Shown in pieces: positions 9,838 to 18,051 of a stretch of DNA of 64,000 bases (its first letter is position 1; the number at the start of each line of letters is the position of its first letter). A model generated the notes under the pieces. It was given only the letters and a program-made list of their open reading frames with translations, was not told the DNA's origin and made no database searches. This DNA comes from Lachnospiraceae bacterium (GTDB taxonomy: Bacteria; Bacillota; Clostridia; Lachnospirales; Lachnospiraceae), in the NCBI GenBank assembly GCA_024684085.1, contig JAIKXM010000045.1, positions 1-64,000 of the forward strand. The letters run 5' to 3'. The position numbers and the translations under genes are program-made.

Positions 9838-10605
9838 CTAAGTCCTGTTCTTGTAATACAAAAGCGATAATCCCTTAAGTGTCAGCTCATTATCCGGTAT
9901 TATCTCATGATGACAATGCGGTATTACGGCTCCGGCCATGCCTCCTGTAGCAACTACCGCCGTCTTATATTCAAGTTCTTCCCATATCCTGTCGATCATA
10001 CCGTCCAGAGCTGATGCCTGACTGAATACGATACCGCTCTTCATGCTGTCGATAGTATTCTTGCCGACCACCTTACGCGGAGCTGTGACAGCGATGTCAG
10101 GTAACTGGGACGTTCTCTCCACAAGCGCATTAAGGGATACCATTACACCCGGAATGATAACTCCTCCCACATAGCTCTTTTTCTCATCGAGCACGGATAT
10201 CGTAGTCGCCGTTCCCATATCTATGATAACAAGAGGTGCACCGTAATACTTAAGTCCCGCTACCGCATTAACAATAAGATCCGATCCGACCTGAGCCGGA
10301 TTATCCATGAATATATTAAGTCCGGTCTTAACACCGGGTCCGACTATTATGGGAGTGATCCCCAGGAGCTTCTCAACAGCCTTGATCATCACGTTATTGA
10401 TATGCGGTACAACCGATGACAGTATTGCTCCGTCCAATTCCGAAAAAGGTATCGAATGGATCTCCAGGATCGTCTTGAAGTCGATCAGATACTGCAACTC
10501 CGTCTTATTATTCTCCGTAGCTATCCTCTCAACAAAGAATATCTTCTCATTATCTATGCATCCCACAACAATATTGGTATTACCCGCATCTATTGCCAGA
10601 ATCAT
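9838..10605 (-). CDS. coaX: Type III pantothenate kinase
   Basis: Phosphorylates pantothenate in the first committed step of coenzyme A synthesis. The 255-residue ASKHA-fold protein opens with MILAIDAGNTNIVVGC and carries GPGVKTGLNI, VIIDMGTATT and VVATGGMAG, the CoaX signature motifs. The ATG at 10605 follows AGAGG at 8 bases, so a GTG start three codons upstream is less likely. An intrinsic-terminator-like hairpin ends only about a dozen bases before the ribosome binding site. Confidence 0.95.
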   Translation of the reverse strand: MILAIDAGNTNIVVGCIDNEKIFFVERIATENNKTELQYLIDFKTILEIHSIPFSELDGAILSSVVPHINNVMIKAVEKLLGITPIIVGPGVKTGLNIFMDNPAQVGSDLIVNAVAGLKYYGAPLVIIDMGTATTISVLDEKKSYVGGVIIPGVMVSLNALVERTSQLPDIAVTAPRKVVGKNTIDSMKSGIVFSQASALDGMIDRIWEELEYKTAVVATGGMAGAVIPHCHHEIIPDNELTLKGLSLLYYKNRT

Positions 10606-10622
10606 ATCCTGCACCTCTCAAA

Positions 10623-10648
10623 AAAGGGATACCGTCAGGTATCCCTTT
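10623..10648 (-). terminator. Intrinsic terminator immediately before coaX
   Basis: A perfect 11-bp stem (10623-10633 with 10638-10648) with a GTCA loop. On the minus strand it is followed by a T6 run that runs straight into the coaX ribosome binding site. It terminates the small upstream gene; coaX would need read-through or a promoter inside this short stretch. Confidence 0.75.
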
Positions 10649-10661
10649 ATACTGAATCTTA

Positions 10662-10904
10662 TTACATGTACTGACCCTTAAGACTGTCCTCAATACCGAA
10701 TTCCTTGCTCGTCTCAGATATGAATATCTTATCTTCACCGAGTGAACAGCCCATCATATTGGATGAAAAATCGACAGCAACAAAGACCTTGGAAGCTGTA
10801 TCGCATATCATCCCGATCATCTCATCAACACTTATCTTCTCATTATCGGGTAATAACTCAACTATGGAAGCTGCGTCTCTTACCCTTGCCTTTCTAACCA
10901 TCAT
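10662..10904 (-). CDS. Short GNAT-like protein (possibly truncated)
   Basis: About 80 residues, starting MMVRKARVRDAASIVELL. This resembles the first strand and helix of GNAT acetyltransferases (xIRKAxxxDAxxIxxL), followed by VFVAVDFSSNMMGCSLG, which fits the next strands. A full GNAT fold needs about 140 residues and the acetyl-CoA loop is missing, so this is either a degenerate remnant or an unrelated small protein. The start is chosen at the ATG pair behind AGAGGTAAGGG. An open frame extends 32 codons upstream but has no ribosome binding site. Confidence 0.5.
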   Translation of the reverse strand: MMVRKARVRDAASIVELLPDNEKISVDEMIGMICDTASKVFVAVDFSSNMMGCSLGEDKIFISETSKEFGIEDSLKGQYM

Positions 10905-11121
10905 AACCCTTACCTCTTGTCGGAACAGCTTATCCGGTCTCTCCGTTATATTTGCATCCGCAAGGCTTTCGTACACACTCTTAAGATGCATTTTCAACAC
11001 TTATAGAATACCATTCTCAGGCATAATTATCAAGTCTGAGGCGTTATCTCTGCCTTTCCGTACCCTGACTGATATTATTACAAGCTCCGGTTCGATCGGT
11101 TACTTTTTACCCATGCGCTTA

Positions 11122-11727
11122 TCATCCCATCTTAAGCTTGGTCTTGATCCTGTTCAGGGCATTATCCGTAGACTTCGCATCTCTTCCAAGAACCTCTGCG
11201 ATCTCAGCATAGTTCATACCGGTCAGCCTTAGTCTGAAGACCTGAACTTCAAAAGGACTTAACATCTTCTCGAACTTATCTCGAAGTATGGACACATTCT
11301 CCCTGTCAATGATGATATTCTCGGGATTGCTGTCGGTATCGGACATAAGCGAATCCAGAAACTCGCTGTTTTCCCCTTCTTTGGTATCATCACCGTTTAT
11401 GGATATATAATCATTGAGGGGCTTGGACTTCTGAGTCTGCGATGCCTCTACAAGCTTATACATCTGCCTTGAGATGCATATATTGGCAAACGTCCGAAAA
11501 GAAGCCTCTCTGTCGGGATCATAATCCCTGATCGCCTTGAACAGACCTATCATGCCTTCCTGTATAAGATCTTCATTCTCAGCCCCCAGGATATACATGC
11601 TTCCCGCCTTGGCTTTGACAAGATACTTATACTTGGAACAGAGATATTCGGCTATATCTTCACTGCCTTCTCTCAATCTGCTTATCAGTTCTTCATCAGA
11701 TATCAGATCATATCCGCAGGCTTCCAT
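11122..11727 (-). CDS. sigH: RNA polymerase sigma factor SigH
   Basis: A 201-residue sigma-70 family protein close to the stationary-phase/sporulation factor SigH. The region 2 core reads NEDLIQEGMIGLFKAIRDYD, followed by the promoter-melting stretch SFRTFANICISRQM. Region 4 helix-turn-helix is at the C-terminus (MNYAEIAEVLGRDAKSTDNA). The ATG at 11727 lies 7 bases after GGAGG; the ATG two codons earlier abuts the site. Its position behind rlmB matches the conserved cysS-mrnC-rlmB-sigH order of Firmicutes. Confidence 0.93.
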   Translation of the reverse strand: MEACGYDLISDEELISRLREGSEDIAEYLCSKYKYLVKAKAGSMYILGAENEDLIQEGMIGLFKAIRDYDPDREASFRTFANICISRQMYKLVEASQTQKSKPLNDYISINGDDTKEGENSEFLDSLMSDTDSNPENIIIDRENVSILRDKFEKMLSPFEVQVFRLRLTGMNYAEIAEVLGRDAKSTDNALNRIKTKLKMG

Positions 11728-11740
11728 GGCCATTCCTCCA

Positions 11741-12511
11741 TCATCTCTTAGAACTCTGCATTCTCTGTCTTACTATCTCAAAACCGAGGATCCCTGCTGA
11801 AACGGATGCATTCAGACTGTCAATATCGCCCTTCATTGGGATCGAAGCGACAAAATCACACTTTTCTTTCACAAGACGGCTTACCCCGTCACCCTCATTG
11901 CCTATCACAAGTCCTATGGGACCAGTCAGATTAAGATCATACATGACCTCTCCATCCATATCACCGCAGACGAACCACATTCCTCTGTCCTTGAGTTCTT
12001 CGATCGTCTTGGCAATATTTGTAACCTTCACAACAGGTGTGAAGTTAAGAGCACCCGCACTTGTACGCGCTACGGTTGCCGTAAGCCCCACAGCCCTGTT
12101 CTTGGGGATTATCACTCCGTGTGCGCCCGAAAGATTGGCGGTTCTGATGATCGCACCAAGGTTATGCGGATCGACTATATTATCAAGGATATATACAAAG
12201 GGAGCTTCTCCCCTCTCCTCTGCGAGCCTGAATATATCCTCCATCTCGCTATACTCATATGCGGCAGTAACAGCAATAACGCCCTGATGCATACCTGTGG
12301 CAGACATTCGGTCAAGCTGTTCCTTGCTTACATATCTGACATATGTGTCATGTTTCTTGGCTTCCCTTTTAACGGTCATAACAGGGCCGTCATTACACCC
12401 ATCCTGAATATACAGTTTATCTATGACCTTACCTGCTCTGTAAGCCTCTATTACGGGATTGCGCCCTTCTATCAGATTCTCTGTTACCTTTTCTGTTGTT
12501 TTATCACTCAC
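11741..12511 (-). CDS. rlmB: 23S rRNA 2'-O-methyltransferase RlmB (SpoU/TrmH family)
   Basis: A 256-residue SPOUT methyltransferase. The N-terminal substrate-binding domain opens LIEGRNPVIEAYRAG. The SpoU domain carries motif 1 DNIVDPHNLGAIIRTA, motif 2 GLVIGNEGDGV and motif 3 SLNASVSAGILGFE, as in RlmB enzymes that methylate 23S G2251. It starts with GTG overlapping the stop of mrnC (GTGA), so translation is coupled. Lysine-rich ends are typical of the family. Confidence 0.92.
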   Translation of the reverse strand: MSDKTTEKVTENLIEGRNPVIEAYRAGKVIDKLYIQDGCNDGPVMTVKREAKKHDTYVRYVSKEQLDRMSATGMHQGVIAVTAAYEYSEMEDIFRLAEERGEAPFVYILDNIVDPHNLGAIIRTANLSGAHGVIIPKNRAVGLTATVARTSAGALNFTPVVKVTNIAKTIEELKDRGMWFVCGDMDGEVMYDLNLTGPIGLVIGNEGDGVSRLVKEKCDFVASIPMKGDIDSLNASVSAGILGFEIVRQRMQSSKR

Positions 12512-12945
12512 AATTCAATCTCCATTTTTTCCAGGCCTTTTTTGATAAGGTCAACGATCCTGTCATTCTGTCCGGTCATATACAGATATCCCATCACAGC
12601 TTCGAGCCCTGTAGCCTTGCGATAATCATTGATCTTGGCATTCTTCGCAGAAGTATAGGACTTCGCATTACGTCCTCTTCTGTAATGATCTTCCTCTTCC
12701 GCGTTAAATTCATCCGCAAGCACTTCAGCCATTCTGGCCTGAGTCGGAGCCTTAACGATATCACTTTTCTTCTTATGCAGCTTCTGCGGAGCCTGATTGG
12801 CGCGCTCCACAACAACCGTTCTAATTACGAGATCAAATACACAGTCGCCGATAAAGGCAAGTGTAAGAGGTGAATATCTGCGCATATCCACCTCTTCAAG
12901 TTCAAACCTGTCCTTGATCAGATCTAACATATCTAAATTGTCCAC
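12508..12945 (-). CDS. mrnC: Mini-ribonuclease III
   Basis: A 145-residue RNase III catalytic domain without the double-stranded RNA-binding domain, as in MrnC, which matures 23S rRNA. The motif LTLAFIGDCVFDLVIR carries the catalytic acidic signature, and the second acidic patch is at LEAVMGYLYMTGQ. The GTG start at 12945 follows AGAAGG at 6 bases and overlaps the end of cysS by 13 bases; an ATG at 12930 is the alternative. Conserved operon with cysS and rlmB. Confidence 0.92.
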   Translation of the reverse strand: MDNLDMLDLIKDRFELEEVDMRRYSPLTLAFIGDCVFDLVIRTVVVERANQAPQKLHKKKSDIVKAPTQARMAEVLADEFNAEEEDHYRRGRNAKSYTSAKNAKINDYRKATGLEAVMGYLYMTGQNDRIVDLIKKGLEKMEIEL

Positions 12946-14345
12946 ACGACACCTTCTCTTGTATCTTTGATAGTTATTCCCTTTGCCGCAAGCTCATCTC
13001 TGATCGCATCGGCCTTGGCAAAATCTTTGTTCTTCTTAGCTTCTTTACGTTCCTCTATCTTAGCCTCGATATAAGCAACAAGTTCATCATCCGCTCCCGC
13101 CTCGGCGCTTTCTTCTTTCAAAAGATCCAGAGACAGAACTTTATCATAATCCTCAATTACCGCTCTTTTCTCATTACCCGTAATATCACTCTTTAGTACA
13201 TCATATACAAGAGTTATACCCATCGAAGTATTGATATCATTACCTACACTTTCTGTGAACTTATCATGCCATTCCTTAATAACCTCGTCTCTTACCTCAC
13301 CTTCGGCCTCAATGGAAGCAATACGGTTCTTAAGCTTCCTGAAAGTACCGACTGCCTGATCAAGAGCATCATATGAGAATAACAGAGGCTTACGATAATG
13401 ACTCTGAAGACAGAAGAATCTGTAAGCAATGGGATCATAACCTTTCTCTTCAAGAAGGCTTACCGTAAGAAATTCTCCTTTAGACTTACTCATCTTGCCT
13501 GCCTTGCCATCAGCACCCTGCTCCACAAGGTGATGAACATGGAACCAGTAATTACACCATTTATGACCCGTAAAAGCTTCACTCTGAGCTATCTCATTGG
13601 TATGATGCGGGAACATATTGTCAATACCGCCGCAATGAATATCCATTGACTCACCGAGATGCTTCATGCTGATGCACGAACACTCAATATGCCATCCGGG
13701 ATATCCGACACCCCAGGGGCTGTCCCACTTAAGAGCCTGATCCTCGAACTTGGACTTGGTGAACCATAATACGAAGTCATTACGGTTACGCTTGTTGGTA
13801 TCCTCGGATACATCATCCCTGACGCCCACCATCAGTTCTTCCTCAGACTGATTACCGAACACATAGTATGACTTAAGCTTGGAGGTATCAAAATAGATAT
13901 TCTCTCCGGCCTTATAAGCATAGCCCTTATCAAGAAGAGTCCCTATCATATTGATGAACTCATCTATACAATTTGTGGCAGGTTCCACAACATCGGGGAC
14001 CTTGATATTCAGTTTGGCACAATCATCAAAAAAAGCATCGGTATAGAATTTGGCGATCTCCATGACCGTCTTGTGCTCACGCTTGGCACCCTTTATCATC
14101 TTATCTTCGCCAGTATCGGCATCGCTTGATAAGTGTCCGACATCGGTAATATTCATCACTCGCTTAACGTCATAACCCGAGTAGCGTAATGTTTTTTCAA
14201 GAACATCTTCCATGATATAGCTTCTGAGATTACCGATATGCGCATAATGATATACGGTCGGGCCACAGGTATACATATTGACCTTACCCGGTTCATTGGT
14301 TACAAATTCTTCAACATTCTTGGTTAACGAATTAAATATCTTCAT
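12933..14345 (-). CDS. cysS: Cysteinyl-tRNA synthetase
   Basis: A 470-residue class I synthetase charging tRNA-Cys. The HIGH-type motif is HYAHIGNLRS and the KMSKS-type motif is GKMSKSKGEF. Zinc ligands of the family are visible in TCGPTVY, HIECSC and the downstream His. The C-terminal helical domain ends DTREGVVWTI. It begins the cysS-mrnC-rlmB-sigH operon. A strong ribosome binding site directly in front of the ATG is not seen. Confidence 0.96.
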   Translation of the reverse strand: MKIFNSLTKNVEEFVTNEPGKVNMYTCGPTVYHYAHIGNLRSYIMEDVLEKTLRYSGYDVKRVMNITDVGHLSSDADTGEDKMIKGAKREHKTVMEIAKFYTDAFFDDCAKLNIKVPDVVEPATNCIDEFINMIGTLLDKGYAYKAGENIYFDTSKLKSYYVFGNQSEEELMVGVRDDVSEDTNKRNRNDFVLWFTKSKFEDQALKWDSPWGVGYPGWHIECSCISMKHLGESMDIHCGGIDNMFPHHTNEIAQSEAFTGHKWCNYWFHVHHLVEQGADGKAGKMSKSKGEFLTVSLLEEKGYDPIAYRFFCLQSHYRKPLLFSYDALDQAVGTFRKLKNRIASIEAEGEVRDEVIKEWHDKFTESVGNDINTSMGITLVYDVLKSDITGNEKRAVIEDYDKVLSLDLLKEESAEAGADDELVAYIEAKIEERKEAKKNKDFAKADAIRDELAAKGITIKDTREGVVWTI

Positions 14346-14430
14346 ATACTGTCTTATGTGATGAACGTACAGATACTCACCACAACTCCTTTTCTGTATT
14401 TTTCAAAAAAAATCCGGCCACTAAGTATCA

Positions 14431-14480
14431 TCCGATCCGTGATCCGCCGGGATACTCCTGCGGAACAACTTATCACGGAT
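14431..14480 (-). repeat. Long stem-loop between ispF and cysS
   Basis: A perfect 10-bp inverted repeat (14431-14440 with 14471-14480, GATCCGTGAT and its complement) encloses a 30-base loop that itself contains a short CCGC/GCGG pairing. No clear T-run follows, so a terminator role behind ispF is uncertain. Confidence 0.45.
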
Positions 14481-14485
14481 CATCT

Positions 14486-15049
14486 TCATTGATCGCGTAG
14501 CATCTTACACCCGCTACAACCGCTGCATCCGGACATCTGTTCTGACGCAGTTGTCATGTCCGAGAGAGCCACTTCTCTTACGGAATATATACAGGCTATG
14601 GCCTGCGCGGATATTCCCAGCTTCTCTCCGGTGAATCCAAGACCTTCCTCGGTAGTCGCCTTGACACTGACCTGTGATATATCAAGTCCGAGTGCTCCCG
14701 CGATGTTAGCTCTCATTGTATCTATGTGAGGTCTCATCTTTGGCGCCTGTGCGATTATCGTTGCATCTATATTGCCGATAACATAAGCTTCTTCCTCTAA
14801 CAGTTCACCCACATGCTCTAACAGTTTCAGACTGTCGGCGCCTTTATACCTCTCATCCGTATCCGGAAAATGCTTACCGATATCACCGAGCGCCGCCGCT
14901 CCCAAAAGTGCATCACTTATGGCATGCAGCAGAACATCCGCATCGGAATGTCCCAGAAGTCCCATCTCATACGGAATATCAACACCGCCTATGATAAGCT
15001 TCCTGTCCGGCACCAGTCGGTGAACATCATATCCCATTCCAACTCTCAT
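14486..15049 (-). CDS. ispF: 2-C-methyl-D-erythritol 2,4-cyclodiphosphate synthase
   Basis: An MEP-pathway enzyme for isoprenoid precursors. The metal-binding motif is GYDVHR (6-11), with [19 protein letters not shown] (34-52) and the [10 protein letters not shown] loop. The enzyme is normally about 157 residues; this one has 187. The extra C-terminal tail contains CSGCSGC at 175-181, a CxxCxxC pattern not known to me in IspF. No other MEP gene is adjacent. A weak AGG site precedes the ATG. Confidence 0.93.
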   Translation of the reverse strand: MRVGMGYDVHRLVPDRKLIIGGVDIPYEMGLLGHSDADVLLHAISDALLGAAALGDIGKHFPDTDERYKGADSLKLLEHVGELLEEEAYVIGNIDATIIAQAPKMRPHIDTMRANIAGALGLDISQVSVKATTEEGLGFTGEKLGISAQAIACIYSVREVALSDMTTASEQMSGCSGCSGCKMLRDQ

Positions 15050-15377
15050 AATCTAACCTGCCGTTTTCTGTTAATATTAACTATCTGCAATTCATTACAA
15101 TATTAATCTAAGATATCAATAGCCCGATCATCATTACGAATATAAGGCCTTCTGACATGCAAAATACCCTCTCAGACTACATCAATTGTTTATTATAACA
15201 TAAAGAAGCGTAATTAATCGAGAGCAAAGCACAAAATCGGTCATTACAGAAGCACACGATCCATTCATCTTCACTTCTGCGATTGGGCCCGGGCTCGTTG
15301 CCATACAAACAACAGAGGGTATCCGCATCGCAGATACCCTCTGTTGTCTATATCAAATATACTCAGTTGTTAAGCCA
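15050..15377. other. Intergenic region between ispF and the TerB-like gene
   Basis: It holds an extended -10 promoter element pointing at ispF (TGTTATAAT on the minus strand, -10 at 15192-15197) with no convincing -35. It also holds the strong terminator of the TerB-like gene at 15309-15347. Nothing else was recognised. Confidence 0.5.
15309..15347 (-). terminator. Intrinsic terminator of the TerB-like gene
   Basis: A perfect 15-bp stem (15309-15323 with 15333-15347) with a 9-base loop, followed on the minus strand by TTTG. It lies 30 bases after the stop of the TerB-like gene. Confidence 0.75.
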
Positions 15378-15776
15378 TCACTCTATAATTCTCGATAAAT
15401 TCATACTTGCGGTGTAATATTCCACAACAGCTCTCTCGATCACTTCAAAGAGATCCTTGTCCATTCCCATCTTCCCCGCAAACTTCTTAATGAAATCGTA
15501 CTTCTCAAAATCCAACTCGGCATCCGCATACACCAGACCCATCATCTCAAGAATTACGATACTCTTAACCTTATCATCCGCATCTGAGAAAAACTCAGTA
15601 ACCTTCTCGATCGGTTCAACCTCCAAAAAGACAACTGCCTGCATATCGCTTTCTTTGCAATATCTGTTGATAAGATTCTTCTCTTCGAATGACAACCTGC
15701 CGTTTGACATGGCAACATGGACACTCAGGCTCAAGAACATCCTTTTTTCCTGATAGCTCAACTGACTAAGAAACAT
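15378..15776 (-). CDS. TerB-like helical protein
   Basis: A 132-residue, all-helical soluble protein. The pattern SVHVAMSNGRLSFEEKNLI followed by a second LVYADAELDFEKYDFI unit resembles the duplicated acidic metal-binding helices of TerB-like proteins (YxAxADGxxxxEE). TerB domains occur in tellurite and stress systems and often in stand-alone proteins of unknown role. It is a single-gene unit: GGGAGG lies before the ATG and a strong terminator follows. Confidence 0.65.
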   Translation of the reverse strand: MFLSQLSYQEKRMFLSLSVHVAMSNGRLSFEEKNLINRYCKESDMQAVVFLEVEPIEKVTEFFSDADDKVKSIVILEMMGLVYADAELDFEKYDFIKKFAGKMGMDKDLFEVIERAVVEYYTASMNLSRIIE

Positions 15777-15902
15777 ATAATCGTCCTCCCGTATTATTCA
15801 TTGTGGCACTGTAATATGAATAATATTCTCAGTATTTTTTAACATTTTGTTAATTGTGCGAATAATTGCGCTATATCCCGTTATAATCTTACAATAGTTC
15901 GC

Positions 15903-16556
15903 TTAATCAATTTCTTCCGGCTTAAGATAGCCCCACACTGTCCCAAAAGCCTTCTCCATAATTTTATCACATTCTTTCAGTAAAATTAAAGCCTTTTTGT
16001 TATAATTTTCTGCCAATTTTCTGTCTTTTAACATTTTTGTGTTAATAAATACATTTAAAATGGCAGATTTTGCCGCTGCGGAAGCAAGAGCCGCACCAAC
16101 TCCGGCATCGCTTAAGACAAGTTTAGATCCGATGACCGATAATCTGTCCAGTATAACCAGCGTATCTCTTAAGAGCTCCATCATAGCAATGGGCGCTTCC
16201 GCCGCCGCCGTAAGAGCCTTCTCCATAACCTCTTCCTTATGAGCCTTCTCTTCCTCGGTATCGGCCTTCATACCATAAGCTTCCGACAATGGCTCGAAAA
16301 CTTCTGCATCTTTGTCGGCTGCCGCCAGCAAGTCTGCCGTAAGACCTGTAAGCTTCTTCAACAGTTCGGCATATTCATCTTCATATTCGGCGAACTTCTT
16401 CTTGCCCGATGTCAGATTGATGACCATACATCCAAGAGAAGAAGCAAGCGCTCCTGTTACTCCGGCCACGCCGCCACCGCCCGGCACAGGTGCCTTCGAA
16501 GACAATTCCCTCATGAATTCTTCTATTTCCATTGTCTCAACATGCAGCTTACTCAT
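15903..16556 (-). CDS. Cyclodeaminase/cyclohydrolase family protein (FTCD-like)
   Basis: A 217-residue helical protein of the formiminotransferase-cyclodeaminase family. The motif APVPGGGGVAGVTGALASSL is the folate-binding signature, and the C-terminal helices carry AAAKSAILNVFIN. Members are formimino-THF cyclodeaminase or methenyl-THF cyclohydrolase in one-carbon metabolism; which reaction this one catalyses is not visible. It stands 73 bases behind trkA. No ribosome binding site is obvious before the ATG. Confidence 0.88.
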   Translation of the reverse strand: MSKLHVETMEIEEFMRELSSKAPVPGGGGVAGVTGALASSLGCMVINLTSGKKKFAEYEDEYAELLKKLTGLTADLLAAADKDAEVFEPLSEAYGMKADTEEEKAHKEEVMEKALTAAAEAPIAMMELLRDTLVILDRLSVIGSKLVLSDAGVGAALASAAAKSAILNVFINTKMLKDRKLAENYNKKALILLKECDKIMEKAFGTVWGYLKPEEID

Positions 16557-16629
16557 TTTTTACAATTATTCCGTGCGATAAGTCCCGCCGGAACCTCTCC
16601 TTTCTACTGATCTTATCTTCCATCTGTAT

Positions 16630-18009
16630 TTATTTAAAAATATCGTCGACTGTATTAAGATGCTTATTATCCTTTTTCTCCGATATCACGACCAACCTGT
16701 CGCCCTCAAGGATCTCCGTCTTGCCGGTGGGAATGATACATTCGCCGTTCCTGATGATAAGAGCCAGCAGAACACCCTTCCTGATCTTCTTACCGAGAGA
16801 TGCTATCGTTTGATCAACGCACTTACTGTTATCATAGACATTGAACTCGATTGCCTCTCCTTTTCCATCCGACAGGAAAGTAATGCTTCTGATATCATTG
16901 CCTTTCTCATTGAATACGGCCATATTCCTGATAAATCCCATAATGGCTGCGGCTGTTATTTTGGCCGGCGAGATCGTCACATCCATGCTTACCTTATCAA
17001 GAAGCTTCTCATATTCCACAGCTCCGACCTTAGTCAGGATCGAAGGTATTCCTTTTGACCATGCAAAAAGCGAGGTTACCAGATTGTGCTCATCGCTTCC
17101 TGTAAGTGAGATACATACATCTGCATCGGCTATGCCCTCTTTCTCAAGATCTTCTTCCTTAAGACCGTTCGCAAGGCACACGCTCGCCTTAGGATAAGCC
17201 CGCAGGACTTCTTCACATATGTCTATATCGCGGTCAAGAAGTGTGACCTTCTTGCCTTCTTCAAGAAGCTTACCGGTCAGATAATAAGCGATATCTCCGG
17301 CGCCTATTATGAATATATTATTGGCCTTATTCGCCTTGAATCCAAGCACCTGAAGAATGGAATTGATGTTATTCCTTGAACCTATGATACCGATGACATC
17401 TCCTGTTCTTATCTCAAAATCACCCTTCGGCACATAAAGCTTGTCTTCACGCACAACGGTACCCACCAGCATATCGCAGTCAAAGAACTGCCTTAAACCG
17501 GCAAGTGTTATGGTATCCTGCGGCAACATTCCGTCTTCAAGCTTGACTCTTACCATGCATGCTTCATTATCGAAGAATGCATCTGCCTTAACCTTACCCG
17601 GCAGACCTATCTGATTGAGTATCATATCGGCGGTCAGCATCTTGGGATTGATAAGGAAGTCAACCGAGAACTCTCCGGCAAGTTCCTTCTCTTCGGAACT
17701 GATCTCAGGCTGACTGATCCTTGCTGCCTGATATCTTGTTCCAAGGGCGGCAGCCAGCTTACATACCATAAGATTGACTTCATCTATTCCTGTCAGGGCA
17801 ACTATCACATCGGCAGTATCCGCGCCGGCCTTCAGTAATATCTGTCTTGATATGCAGCTGCCGCACACACCGCTGACGCTGTACTTATTTGTAATCTCCT
17901 CTATTTTTCGATGATCATTATCTATAACGACAACATCATGTCCGCTTCCGGCCAGAATATCCGCAAGCATTTCCCCCGTCTGACCCATACCGCTTATTAT
18001 TATCTTCAT
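16630..18009 (-). CDS. trkA: Trk system potassium uptake regulatory protein TrkA
   Basis: A 459-residue cytoplasmic gating subunit with two RCK units. The first NAD-binding fold opens with IISGMGQTGEMLADIL; the second, around residue 235, has IFIIGAGDIAYYLTG. A TrkA-C domain follows each (for example DTITLAGLRQFF and the C-terminal GDRLVVISEKKD). It normally gates the TrkH/TrkG channel, which is not in this window. Here it follows a Na+/H+ antiporter gene at 42 bases, suggesting joint control of ion homeostasis. Confidence 0.93.
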   Translation of the reverse strand: MKIIISGMGQTGEMLADILAGSGHDVVVIDNDHRKIEEITNKYSVSGVCGSCISRQILLKAGADTADVIVALTGIDEVNLMVCKLAAALGTRYQAARISQPEISSEEKELAGEFSVDFLINPKMLTADMILNQIGLPGKVKADAFFDNEACMVRVKLEDGMLPQDTITLAGLRQFFDCDMLVGTVVREDKLYVPKGDFEIRTGDVIGIIGSRNNINSILQVLGFKANKANNIFIIGAGDIAYYLTGKLLEEGKKVTLLDRDIDICEEVLRAYPKASVCLANGLKEEDLEKEGIADADVCISLTGSDEHNLVTSLFAWSKGIPSILTKVGAVEYEKLLDKVSMDVTISPAKITAAAIMGFIRNMAVFNEKGNDIRSITFLSDGKGEAIEFNVYDNSKCVDQTIASLGKKIRKGVLLALIIRNGECIIPTGKTEILEGDRLVVISEKKDNKHLNTVDDIFK

Positions 18010-18051
18010 CTCTACTCTTACATACCGTTATACCGGTATGCCTCCCCTTCT

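Noticed and set aside
10905-11000. N-terminal extension of the small GNAT-like gene
   Set aside because: The 32-codon extension has no ribosome binding site, while a strong one precedes the internal ATG pair where GNAT homology begins.
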